Shown in pieces: positions 33,615 to 41,517 of a stretch of 64,000 nt of DNA (position 1 is its first letter; each line of letters opens with the position of its first letter). The DNA comes from CALAGB01 sp963789565. GTDB taxonomy: Bacteria; Chloroflexota; Chloroflexia; Thermomicrobiales; Thermomicrobiaceae. Position numbers and translations under genes: made by a program. The notes beneath the pieces were generated by a model. That model did no database searches. It had not been told where the DNA came from and worked only from the letters and a program-made list of their open reading frames with translations. The stretch is taken from contig CAWBKX010000002.1 in assembly GCA_963789565.1 (NCBI GenBank), forward strand, positions 1,488,001 to 1,552,000, written 5' to 3'.

Positions 33615-34621
33615 GCTGCTTCTTCTCCGATCTGAGTCTTGTCGTCGTTGTCCGGCAACCGGGACGTACCCATGTCGTCGACGCCGTGTCCGGTCAAAGA
33701 GAGGAAGACGTCGTCCAAAGTGGGGCGATGCAGACCGACGTCGTCGAGCTTAACCCCGACCTCGTCGAGCTCGCGTACGACACGTGTGATGAGCCCTTCC
33801 TCGACTGTCACCGGCATGGTGATGCGCCGCCGATCGTCGCCCACCTGCACCATGCCCGACCCAAAGCGGTTGAGGACCTGCATCGCGGCGCCGACATCGC
33901 TCCCAGGCGAAAGCTGGATCATCAGGCGCTCGCCGCCGACTTGGGCCTTGAGTTCCTCCGACGTGCCACGCGCGATCACGCGTCCTTCGTCGATCACGGC
34001 GATCTCGTCCGCCAGGCGATCAGCCTCGTCCAGGTACTGAGTCGTCAAGAGGAGCGTCGTGCCACCGGCAACCAGCTCTTCGATCAGGTCCCACATGCCG
34101 AGACGGCTGCGCGGATCGAGGCCAGTGGTCGGCTCGTCCAGAAAGAGAACCGGTGGCGAGGTAACCAAACTGGCGGCCAGGTCGAGTCGTCGACGCATGC
34201 CACCTGAATAGGTCTTGACCATGCGATCGCCCGCGTCGGTCAGATTGAAGCGCTCGAGGAGATCGACCGCGCGACGACGAACGTGATCTTTAGGCAGGTG
34301 ATAGAGCCGGCCGATCATTTCCAGGTTTTCGCGCCCGGTCAGGATGTCATCGAGTGCGGCGTACTGACCGGAGAGACCGATGCGACGCCGCACCTCGTCC
34401 GGGTGTTTCAGCGCGTCGAACCCAGCCACGATCGCCCGTCCGGCGTCAGGCTTGAGCAGGGTGGAGAGGATGCGCACCGCGGTCGTTTTACCGGCGCCGT
34501 TGGGTCCCAGCACCCCAAGGATGCTCCCCTGCTTCACCTCGAAGTCGACGCCGCGCAGTGCATGCGTCTTCCCGAAGTGTTTTTGCAGTCCTTCTGCAAT
34601 CACTCCATATTCAGAACTCAC
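33611..34621 (-). CDS. ABC transporter ATP-binding protein (DrrA-like)
   Basis: This 336-residue ATPase has Walker A GPNGAGKTTAVRIL, QYAALDDILTGRENL (Q-loop), signature YSGGMRRRLDLAASL, Walker B VLFLDEPTTGLDPRSR and switch His-type LTTQYLDEADRLADE. The C-terminal DrrA extension (VEEGLITRVVRELDEVGVKLDDVGLHRPTLDDVFLSLTG) matches daunorubicin-resistance ATPases. It is divergent from a TetR gene with two matching operators between, so the exporter should be induced by a TetR ligand. Confidence 0.94.
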   Translation of the reverse strand: MSSEYGVIAEGLQKHFGKTHALRGVDFEVKQGSILGVLGPNGAGKTTAVRILSTLLKPDAGRAIVAGFDALKHPDEVRRRIGLSGQYAALDDILTGRENLEMIGRLYHLPKDHVRRRAVDLLERFNLTDAGDRMVKTYSGGMRRRLDLAASLVTSPPVLFLDEPTTGLDPRSRLGMWDLIEELVAGGTTLLLTTQYLDEADRLADEIAVIDEGRVIARGTSEELKAQVGGERLMIQLSPGSDVGAAMQVLNRFGSGMVQVGDDRRRITMPVTVEEGLITRVVRELDEVGVKLDDVGLHRPTLDDVFLSLTGHGVDDMGTSRLPDNDDKTQIGEEAA

Positions 34622-34664
34622 GATGCGACCTCCGGCAGTTTGAATGCGCTGCGATACTTGACCA

Positions 34665-34682
34665 ACTGACCGTCCGGTAAGT
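34665..34682. promoter_or_regulatory. TetR operator 1
   Basis: Imperfect 18-bp dyad fitting ACTNACCGNNCGGTNAGT. A second site with the same consensus lies 59 bp further on. It sits 44 bp before the exporter ATG and is the likely binding site of the adjacent TetR. Confidence 0.75.
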
Positions 34683-34723
34683 ACACTTGTGACGGTAGGT
34701 GCTCTCGGGGGAGCAAGCCGCCT

Positions 34724-34741
34724 ACTAACCGGTCGGTAAGT
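34724..34741. promoter_or_regulatory. TetR operator 2
   Basis: Second 18-bp dyad with the same consensus ACTNACCGNNCGGTNAGT. The pair lies between the divergent exporter and TetR genes, so one repressor could control both. A weaker half-site (ACCTACCG on the minus strand) lies between the two. Confidence 0.75.
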
Positions 34742-34834
34742 ACTTTAATGCTCAGCCTCCTATTTGTCAACCCCTACGGTTGGCGCATGGGTGTAGATCG
34801 AGCCTGTTCACACACAAGGGACGGTTAAGACCCG

Positions 34835-35491
34835 ATGAAAGCGGAAACTGGTGGACGAGAGCGTGTGCTGATCGAGGCACGGCGACTCTTCCTGGATCGC
34901 GGCTACGCGGAAGTTTCAATGCAGCAGATCGCTGATGCGGTCGGCATGACCAAGGCCGCGCTCTACTATCATTTTCGTGATAAAGACGACCTGTTCGCGT
35001 CCGTCGTCGTACGCGAGATGTCGCAACAGCGTAAGAGCATCGAGCGCGAGATCGAGCGGGACGACTCGCTTGATCACACCGTTGAGCGAATCGCACGACT
35101 CTACTTCGATCAACTCAGCCCCGACAGCCTACGAATGATGACCGATTTCAAGCAACACGTACCGGAGAGCCGTCACGAGGAAGTCCACGCTGAACTGGAG
35201 AACTTCGTCAATTCCATCGCGACGCTGTTCAACCGAGCCGCCGAACGGAATGAGATTCGCGACATCCAGCCGCGTATGGCGGCCTTCCTCTTCTTCCACA
35301 CGTTAGTCGGCTATCTGATCAACTCGGTACGTGACCCACAGATCACTCCGCCGAGCGACCCGGAATCCGCCGCCAGGCTGGTTGCGTCGGTCGTATTGCA
35401 CGGAATCGCCGCACCGCAATCGCGCCAGACGATTGCCGGCGATGCGCGCTATCACGAACCGGTCGCGGCAACGGGCGGCGACACCGACTGA
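34835..35491 (+). CDS. TetR/AcrR family transcriptional regulator
   Basis: This 218-residue protein has the TetR N-terminal HTH: RERVLIEARRLFLDRGYAEVSMQQIADAVGMTKAALYYHFRDKDDLFASVV. The C-terminal ligand domain (MTDFKQHVPESRHEEVHAELENFVNSIATLFNRA) is of the AcrR_33-like type. It is divergent from DrrAB, with two 18-bp palindromes in the shared promoter region. It probably represses the exporter and itself. Confidence 0.94.
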   Translation: MKAETGGRERVLIEARRLFLDRGYAEVSMQQIADAVGMTKAALYYHFRDKDDLFASVVVREMSQQRKSIEREIERDDSLDHTVERIARLYFDQLSPDSLRMMTDFKQHVPESRHEEVHAELENFVNSIATLFNRAAERNEIRDIQPRMAAFLFFHTLVGYLINSVRDPQITPPSDPESAARLVASVVLHGIAAPQSRQTIAGDARYHEPVAATGGDTD

Positions 35492-35781
35492 ACGCGGCTG
35501 GAGCAACGTAGGGGCGATGCCTCCGTGCTCGCCCTTCGGCCGCAGGCAGACTAAATCCACTCGAACGCCATCTCCACCCTCGAAAGCGGACAGCGCCATT
35601 CCAATCGAAAGACCTGAATCCCTCACGCAATCTGTTGACAATTCTCGGGATCTGATTTAGTTTAGCATATAAGATACTTAGGCAGAAGAATTTCTGAAAG
35701 CCGAGTATCCAAGCGCCGTTCCAGACATCGTTTTGTCCGCGCACTCTCCACAGCTCTCCCCAGATCTCGCCCGTCACTCTC
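35492..35781. other. Gene-free AT-rich region between TetR and PadR genes
   Basis: About 290 bp with an AT-rich centre (GTTTAGCATATAAGATAC near 35656). A TTGACA is at 35635-35640, but no good -10 is at a suitable distance. I see no credible gene or RNA here. Confidence 0.4.
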
Positions 35782-35809
35782 TTGACACAGTTATTCGAAT
35801 CAGTATACT
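35782..35809 (+). promoter_or_regulatory. Sigma-70 promoter of the padR gene with overlapping direct repeat
   Basis: TTGACA at 35782-35787 and TATACT at 35804-35809 with a 16-bp spacer. The repeat CGAATCAG (35796-35803) and CGATTCAG (35810-35817), period 14 bp, brackets the -10 box and is a plausible PadR autoregulatory site. ATG of padR is at 35839. Confidence 0.7.
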
Positions 35810-35838
35810 CGATTCAGGATATACGATCGGGAGTAGAG

Positions 35839-36540
35839 ATGGTCAAACGAAAAGTCAGCAATCCACTCGCCCTCGCGGTGCTCAGTTGCCTCTATGAGAA
35901 GCCGATGCATCCGTACGAGATGGCCACGACGCTGCGCAACAGGGGCAAGCACGAGAGCATCAAGCTCAACTACGGCTCCCTCTACAGCGTGGTGGAGTCG
36001 CTCCAGCGCCGTGGCTGGATCGTGCCGCAAGAGACGGAGCGGGAAGGTCGACGGCCCGAGCGGACCGTGTATGCATTGACCGGCGACGGTCGTGACGAGT
36101 ATTTCGACTGGCTCAGCGAACTGATCGCCGTCCCGGTCAAGGAATACACGCAGTTCGAGGCAGGTCTCTCCTTTCTTCCGTCGCTTTCGCGCGACGACGC
36201 AATCAACTTGCTGAACAATCGTGCTGACCTGCTCCAGGAGGAGCTCGACCAAGCCAAATACTACGGAGACGCCCTCTCCGACGTTGCTGTTCCCCGACTC
36301 TTCCTCATCGAAGCAGAATATTCGCTGGCCATGCGTCGGGCGGAAATGGCGTGGGTTAAATCGCTGATCGCGTCGATCGAAGACGAGTCGATCCTCCTCA
36401 GCGAGGAGCAGGTCAAGCGGCTGAGTGAGTTTGCTGGCGACTTAGACGAAGAGCAGTTGAATCGGCTGAAGGGCTTCGCGAGGGAGTGGGCCGCGAGCGG
36501 CGCGCTTCCAAAATCCATCGAAAGGGAGGGTCATGTCTAA
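35839..36540 (+). CDS. PadR family transcriptional regulator
   Basis: The PadR winged helix is clear: LALAVLSCLYEKPMHPYEMATTLRNRGKHESIKLNYGSLYSVVESLQRRGWI, then RRPERTVYALTGDG. The C-terminal Vir_act_alpha_C helical domain follows (EAGLSFLPSLSRDDAINLLNNRADLLQEELD). 233 residues from ATG 35839, preceded by GGGAG. It is upstream of a second DrrAB-like exporter on the same strand, the arrangement seen for LmrR-type control of drug exporters. An in-frame ATG at 35782 lies in the -35 box and is rejected. Confidence 0.92.
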   Translation: MVKRKVSNPLALAVLSCLYEKPMHPYEMATTLRNRGKHESIKLNYGSLYSVVESLQRRGWIVPQETEREGRRPERTVYALTGDGRDEYFDWLSELIAVPVKEYTQFEAGLSFLPSLSRDDAINLLNNRADLLQEELDQAKYYGDALSDVAVPRLFLIEAEYSLAMRRAEMAWVKSLIASIEDESILLSEEQVKRLSEFAGDLDEEQLNRLKGFAREWAASGALPKSIEREGHV

Positions 36541-36721
36541 AACATCGTGCTGACGCACGATCCCTGAGCGGAGTGTTTGCCCCACCCCGTCAGGGATCGG
36601 CTGCCTCGAGGCTGTCCAGTCAGACCGAACCTGGCCCCGAAGGTCCACCGTCATTGTAAGCCAGGTCCGACTCCGATGGACACCTCCGTTCGTCACGTCT
36701 GTTCATTGGAGGTACGCGATC

Positions 36722-37738
36722 ATGGTTTCTCGTGCGCCAGCGCGCGCGTCGTCAATGCCTGCTGAGTCTTCCGATTCGACCATCAACGTGGTCGACCTGG
36801 TCAAGACGTACTCAGGCAATGTGAAGGCGTTGCAAGGACTCGATTTCACCGTTTCACCCGGAACCGTCTTCGGCCTGTTAGGTCCAAACGGCGCCGGTAA
36901 ATCGACCATCGTTAAGATCCTCACCACACTGTCGCGAGCCGATTCCGGCCAAGCACTCGTCTGCGGCGTTGACGTCATGCAGCAGCCCAAACAGGTTCGC
37001 CGGCTCGTCGGCTACGTCTCGCAACAGTCGGCGGTCGATCCCGACGCCACCGGTCGCGAGAATCTTTTCCTGCAAGGGCATCTCTACGGCCTCAAAGGGG
37101 ACAACCTGAAGCAGCGCGTCGATGAGCTGTTGAATAGCTTCGACCTCGGCGACGCGTCGCAACGACTGGTCAAGACGTTCTCGGGCGGCATGAAGCGCAA
37201 GCTGGACGTTGCCATGGGGCTCGTCCATCAGCCGCGCGTCCTCTTCCTGGATGAGCCGACCACTGGACTCGACCCCGAGGCGCGCGCCGACATGTGGCAG
37301 GAGATCCAGCGACTGACTGAAGAGCAAGGCATCACCATCCTCCTCACGACCCACTACCTGGAGGAAGCCGACCAACTCGCGAACCGGGTCGCCATCATCG
37401 ACCGCGGCAAGATCGTCGTCGAAGGCACTCCGGAGCAGCTGAAGCAAGAGCTCCATGGCGACACGATCCAGATCGAGCTCAATACCGAGCCCCAACACGA
37501 CGTTCCGTCCGCGCTCCGCGGCCTGGGCGATCAGATTCGCGAGGTCAGCGTCGACGGCCGGGAGATCCGTGCTCGCGTCGGAAGCGGCGCGACGATTCTG
37601 CCCCTGGTCCTGTCCACTCTCGAGTCAGCTGGGTTGAGCGTCACGTCCATCACCGTCGCCCGCCCATCGCTCGATGACGTCTATCTGCGCTACTCGGGCC
37701 GTTCCTTCGCATCAGCTCACGAGGAGGGAACTCGATGA
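36722..37738 (+). CDS. ABC transporter ATP-binding protein (DrrA-like), second set
   Basis: This 338-residue ATPase has Walker A GPNGAGKSTIVKIL, Q-loop VSQQSAVDPDATGRENL, signature FSGGMKRKLDVAMGL, Walker B VLFLDEPTTGLDPEAR and switch His in LLTTHYLEEADQLANR, plus the DrrA C-terminal extension ending PSLDDVYLRYSGRSF. It lies 181 bp after padR and is coupled by 4 bp to its permease. It drives export of a hydrophobic compound. Confidence 0.94.
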   Translation: MVSRAPARASSMPAESSDSTINVVDLVKTYSGNVKALQGLDFTVSPGTVFGLLGPNGAGKSTIVKILTTLSRADSGQALVCGVDVMQQPKQVRRLVGYVSQQSAVDPDATGRENLFLQGHLYGLKGDNLKQRVDELLNSFDLGDASQRLVKTFSGGMKRKLDVAMGLVHQPRVLFLDEPTTGLDPEARADMWQEIQRLTEEQGITILLTTHYLEEADQLANRVAIIDRGKIVVEGTPEQLKQELHGDTIQIELNTEPQHDVPSALRGLGDQIREVSVDGREIRARVGSGATILPLVLSTLESAGLSVTSITVARPSLDDVYLRYSGRSFASAHEEGTR

Positions 37739-38511
37739 CCGACTCAATCTCCGCTTCCCTGTACATCTGTCTACGTGGCCTGCGTTTCCTGCTGCGCCAG
37801 CCCTTCTTCATCGCCGTCACGCTGGTGCAGCCGTTGATGTGGCTGCTCCTGTTCGGACAGCTCTTCAAGCGTGTGACCGAAGTGCCCGGATTCGGCACTG
37901 GCTCGTACATCACGTACCTGACTCCAGGGGTGGTGGTCATGACGGCTCTGTTCACCTGCGGTTGGTCGGGAATGGCTCTGGTCGATGACATGGATCGGGG
38001 CATCATGGATCGGTTCCTGGTCGCCCCTGTTCGGCGCTCCGCACTGCTGGTCGGCATCCTCTTGTACGAGGCGATCGTCACGCTCATTCAGGCCCTCATC
38101 ATTGTGGGACTTGGCTATGTTCTTGGCGCGCGTTTCGACGGCGGAATCGGCAGCCTGATCGCCATGCTGGTCGGGACGATGCTCCTCGGCGCCACCTTCG
38201 CATCCTTCTCCAACGCCGTAGCGCTCAACGTCCGGCAGGGTGAGTCGGTCATCGCGCTCGTCACATTCCTACAGCTTCCGTTGACATTTATGTCGACTGC
38301 CTTCATGGCCAGGAACCTCACGCCACACTGGATTCAGATCGTCGAACGCTTCAATCCCGTCAATTGGGCGGTCGACATCGGGCGCCAGACACTCAGCGCG
38401 AACGTCGACTGGACCTTCGTCGGGATGCATCTAACCTATCTACTCGTCCTGACGCTGGCCTGTCTGTGGCTCTCCGTCAACGCGTTCCGCACCTACCAGC
38501 GCTCGATCTAG
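37735..38511 (+). CDS. ABC-2 permease (DrrB-like), second set
   Basis: This 258-residue, six-helix protein has ABC-2 motifs: FFIAVTLVQPLMWLLLFGQLFKRV, GWSGMALVDDMDRGIMDRFLVAPVRRSALLVGILLYE, and LTFMSTAFMARNLTPHWIQIVERFNPVNWAVDIGRQTL. It overlaps the ATPase stop by 4 bp. Homologous to the 32793-33614 permease but clearly divergent, so the two exporters probably have different substrates. Confidence 0.92.
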   Translation: MTDSISASLYICLRGLRFLLRQPFFIAVTLVQPLMWLLLFGQLFKRVTEVPGFGTGSYITYLTPGVVVMTALFTCGWSGMALVDDMDRGIMDRFLVAPVRRSALLVGILLYEAIVTLIQALIIVGLGYVLGARFDGGIGSLIAMLVGTMLLGATFASFSNAVALNVRQGESVIALVTFLQLPLTFMSTAFMARNLTPHWIQIVERFNPVNWAVDIGRQTLSANVDWTFVGMHLTYLLVLTLACLWLSVNAFRTYQRSI

Positions 38512-38699
38512 AACGAGCAACGTCCGCAACCAGACGTCTTGTGGGGGAGCGCACACGGTGCTCCCGAAACGTTGATCCATTGGATGAGTCAGGGCGAACG
38601 GATCACGCGTCGAATTGACGAGCCGTCTGTGTTCACGGCGATTGGTCAACGCCGGCAGCACCGTATGTGCTCCCCTGCGGATCCCGCTTCAACACAACA

Positions 38700-38745
38700 A
38701 AACAGCCGCTCGATTGCTGATGCAATTGGGCGGCTGTTTGCGTTT
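38700..38745 (+). terminator. Two-part hairpin terminator after the second DrrAB set
   Basis: Arms AAACAGCCGC and GCGGCTGTTT enclose a second stem ATTGC with GCAAT around TGAT. T-rich sequence follows the right arm. It ends the exporter transcript and could also act on the minus strand. The stretch 38512-38699 holds nothing I can identify. Confidence 0.7.
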
Positions 38746-38808
38746 CAGTCTTTTGGTCTGGTCAGCTGACCAGATGCTGATCGTCGAATCCGACGTCGCG
38801 TGTGAAGA

Positions 38809-38988
38809 TCAGCGAATGTCGAGCACGCGGAAGCGGCGGATCTTGCGCAGCACGGTCTCTTCGCGCACCTCGTCCACCGGCTGCTCGCTCTTCACGGAGC
38901 GATCCTCCGACCAGCGGCGCACCGGAACCGCGCGGATCACTGGCTTGCCATCCTGATTTACGACGCTGTAGCGGACAACGGTCTGCAT
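38809..38988 (-). CDS. Small hypothetical protein (59 aa)
   Basis: A strong ribosome site (GGAGGT, 5 nt before the ATG at 38988) starts a basic, beta-strand-rich product beginning MQTVVRYSVVNQDGKPVIRAVPVRRWSED and ending RKIRRFRVLDIR. No family recognised. Its interest lies in the ~210-nt structured leader directly upstream (39003-39208), which suggests RNA-level control. It is short but the translation signal is among the best in the window. Confidence 0.65.
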   Translation of the reverse strand: MQTVVRYSVVNQDGKPVIRAVPVRRWSEDRSVKSEQPVDEVREETVLRKIRRFRVLDIR

Positions 38989-39002
38989 GTTGCACCTCCG
39001 GA

Positions 39003-39208
39003 GTGTCCTTGCGGACACAAATAACCCCCGGCTAACGCCGAGGGCTGGAGTGCAACTTCTGCACGCTGGCCCAGTTAGCCGGCAGGTTTCCCTATGTTTT
39101 TGCCGGAACTATCAGGTTCCAACGTGGACCCTTTCACGAGGTCGAAGTGCGGCGGCGAAACTCACACAACACCGCACAACATAGGCACGGCTTAGCAGCC
39201 GAGCCTAT
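39003..39208 (-). ncRNA. Candidate structured RNA leader, class not recognised
   Basis: A chain of strong helices immediately upstream of the 59-aa gene's ribosome site. They include GTGTCC/GGACAC with a GCAA loop on the minus strand (39003-39018); a 9-bp CCGGCTAAC/GTTAGCCGG helix (39028-39036 with 39074-39082) enclosing GGGC/GCCC and GTGCA/TGCAC; GGAAC/GTTCC (39105-39120); and an 11-bp helix at 39181-39208. CCTATGTT (39091-39098) can pair with AACATAGG (39178-39185), which excludes part of the 39181-39208 helix. CCGGCA/TGCCGG (39079-39084 with 39101-39106) competes with the 9-bp helix. Competing pairs suggest a switch. The minus strand is preferred because of the downstream gene. Confidence 0.5.
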
Positions 39209-39279
39209 TAACCCTAACACCAGAGCACCTGGAAGTCAATTGACTGGACGCAATTTCCAGCCCAAGTTCCCAGTACGCC

Positions 39280-40059
39280 TCAAATGGCGGTCCAGCCGCC
39301 GTCCACCGTCAGCGTATGGCCGGTGATCATGGATGCCGCGGGACTGGCAAGGAAGATGACAGCCGCCGCGACATCTTCCGGCTCGCCGATTCGCCCGATC
39401 GGAATGCGTCCCAGCAGATCCGGTCCGAGCTGAGGATCGGCAAAGGTCGACGCCGTTAATGGGGTCCGCACGAACGTCGGAGCCACGGCGTTGACGCGTA
39501 TCCCTCGTGGCGCCCACTCCAACGTCAGTACGCGCGTAAGATTCACCACGCCCGCTTTGGCCGAGCAATAGGCTGCCCGCTTGTAATAGCCGACAAGCCC
39601 GTTCTGTGAGGCGATGTTGACGATTGACCCTCGGCCGCGTTCAACCATATGGCGCCCGAATGCCTGCGCGCAGAAGAAGGTTCCCTTGAGGTCGACGTCG
39701 ATCACCGCGTCCCACGACGCTTCATCGACGTCCAACGCGTCCTGTGGAAGATTCACCCCCGCGTTGTTCACCAGAATGTCGACGTGACCCTTCCAGCCGA
39801 TAGCGGCGTGAGCAAACGCGAAGATGCCGTTTGGGCCATCAAGATCGCGCACGTCGAGCGGCCGTACCAGTGTCTCTCTCCCGAAACCGGCAATCGCGCG
39901 TGAGGTCTCCTCAGCCAGTTCGGTGCGATCCGGCAGCTCCGACATCACCACGTCGGCGCCCGCTTCGGCCAGGGCGGTCGCGATCGCCTGTCCCAATCCG
40001 GTACCAGTGCCCGTGACGACGGCAACCTGCCCATCCAGACGAAATGACGGCAATGCCAT
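39280..40059 (-). CDS. SDR family NAD(P)-dependent oxidoreductase
   Basis: A 259-residue classical short-chain dehydrogenase. Cofactor motif is VAVVTGTGTGLGQAIATAL, followed by LVNNAGVNLPQ. The catalytic region is IVNIASQNGLVGYYKRAAYCSAKAGVVNLTRVL, giving Ser, Tyr and Lys as S-Y-x-x-x-K (YCSAK). It ends ITGHTLTVDGGWTAI. The ATG at 40059 has AGAGGGGAGCG upstream. It lies 19 bp downstream of the M20 hydrolase on the same strand. Substrate unknown. Confidence 0.91.
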   Translation of the reverse strand: MALPSFRLDGQVAVVTGTGTGLGQAIATALAEAGADVVMSELPDRTELAEETSRAIAGFGRETLVRPLDVRDLDGPNGIFAFAHAAIGWKGHVDILVNNAGVNLPQDALDVDEASWDAVIDVDLKGTFFCAQAFGRHMVERGRGSIVNIASQNGLVGYYKRAAYCSAKAGVVNLTRVLTLEWAPRGIRVNAVAPTFVRTPLTASTFADPQLGPDLLGRIPIGRIGEPEDVAAAVIFLASPAASMITGHTLTVDGGWTAI

Positions 40060-40078
40060 GACTCGCTCCCCTCTCTGT

Positions 40079-41318
40079 TCAGTAGGCCAGCTTGTGTAGT
40101 GCAGCGGCGAGAACCCGTATGCCCGCCACCGCATCTTCAGTCGTGGTGAATTCGGCCGGGGTGTGGCTCCGACCACCCTTGCTCTGCACGAAGATCATGG
40201 CCACACGCGCGGTGTTGGCCATGCGCTGCGTGTCGTGGACGGCCCCGCTCGACATCGTCAGAAACGGCACGCCTTGCTCGTGCGCCGCGGACTGTAGCGT
40301 CTCGACGATTCCCGCATCGCAGACCAGCGGCTCGAGGTCGGTCGTGATCGTCCAGCTTGCGTCGAGTCCGCGTCGGGCAGCGACCGCCTTGATCCAGGCT
40401 TCGTGCGCGTCATACAGACGCAGGCGCGTGTCAGGATCCGAATGCCGAGCGTCGATAGTGAAGGTGACTCGCTCCGGCACGATGGCCGGGCCATTCGGCT
40501 CGACCTCCATGCGCCCCACGGTCGTCACGGCCGGACGCCCCATGCGCAGCGCCGTGTCGATGACGCCCAGCGTGATCTCGGCGGCGCCGGCCATTGGATC
40601 ACGCCGTAGATCCATCGGCCTGGCACCGGCATGATCGGCGCGACCGGTCAGTTCCACGACGTAGTGGCGGATGCCATTGATGGCTGGAACCACCGCTACC
40701 GGCACGCCTGCCTGCTCCAGAATCGGGCCTTGCTCGATGTGCAATTCGATGAAGACGTCGAGGTCGTCGCGCTGAGCTTCCGGCAGACGCGTGGGATCGA
40801 GGCCGGCACCGCGCATTACCTCGGCCAGGGACTCCCCGTCATAGCTGTGCATCTCCTCGGCGTCTTCCGGAGTCAGCGTCCCAGTGATGGCGCGCGAGCC
40901 GAGGAAGTTGGAGGACGGAAACCGGCTGGCCTCCTCTTCGCACAGCGAAAGGACTTCGAGCGTTCGTCGTGGGCTGCCGAACTGTTCCTTGAGCGCACGC
41001 ACCGCCAGCAACGCGGAGATGACGCCGAGCGCTCCGTCGAACCGTCCTCCCGGCCGTTGCGAATCGATGTGGGAACCCGAGACGATCGAGTTGCCCGGTT
41101 CGCGACCTGCTAGCTTGCCCCACACATTGCCGGCTGCATCACGCGACACGCTGAGCCCAGCCTCTTCACACCAGGCAGCGATCTGATCCTGCGACCGCCA
41201 ACCACTCCGGCGAGTAGACCGTACGCCAGACGCCCGTCTCGCCATAGGCGCCGAACTTAGAGAGCTCTGTGATGCAACGTTCGACCTCCGCGGCGGCGAT
41301 TTGAATCGCGTCTGTCAT
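40079..41318 (-). pseudogene. M20 family Zn-dependent hydrolase (allantoate/carbamoylase type) with N-terminal frameshift
   Basis: The body has the hydantoinase/carbamoylase metal ligands: GSHIDSQRPGGRFDG, CEEEASRFP, ELHIEQGPILE and SHTPAEF. The expected N-terminus (MTDAIQIAAAEVERCITELSKFG, then GVWRTVYSPEW) is encoded from ATG 41318, but its frame leaves the body frame near 41175-41200. One extra base there explains this. The in-frame ATG at 41245 lies inside the out-of-frame N-terminus and would give a shortened protein that keeps all metal ligands. It is therefore uncertain whether function is lost. The family hydrolyses N-carbamoyl or ureido substrates. Located 19 bp before the SDR gene. 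Confidence 0.7.
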
Positions 41319-41517
41319 GCCGCACCGTCCTGTCATCCACTAGTCGCGTTGTGCCGCCAGTCGTTTGTCGGTCTGAGCATCGTAGGCCACAGCCTGGAAT
41401 CTGTCATCGCCAGCGTGCCGCGGTGAAGCAGGTCATGGTACAAACGAGGTTGGCCGCCGCGTGAAAAGGAAATTGTGGCGCAACCAGACGTCTGAAGACA
41501 AACAATCGGAGGCATGC

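Noticed and set aside
39003..39208. tmRNA, RNase P, SRP, SAM, TPP or T-box RNA
   Set aside because: None of the hallmark sequences for these classes (such as a T-box AGGGTGGNACCGCG or tmRNA ends) is present.
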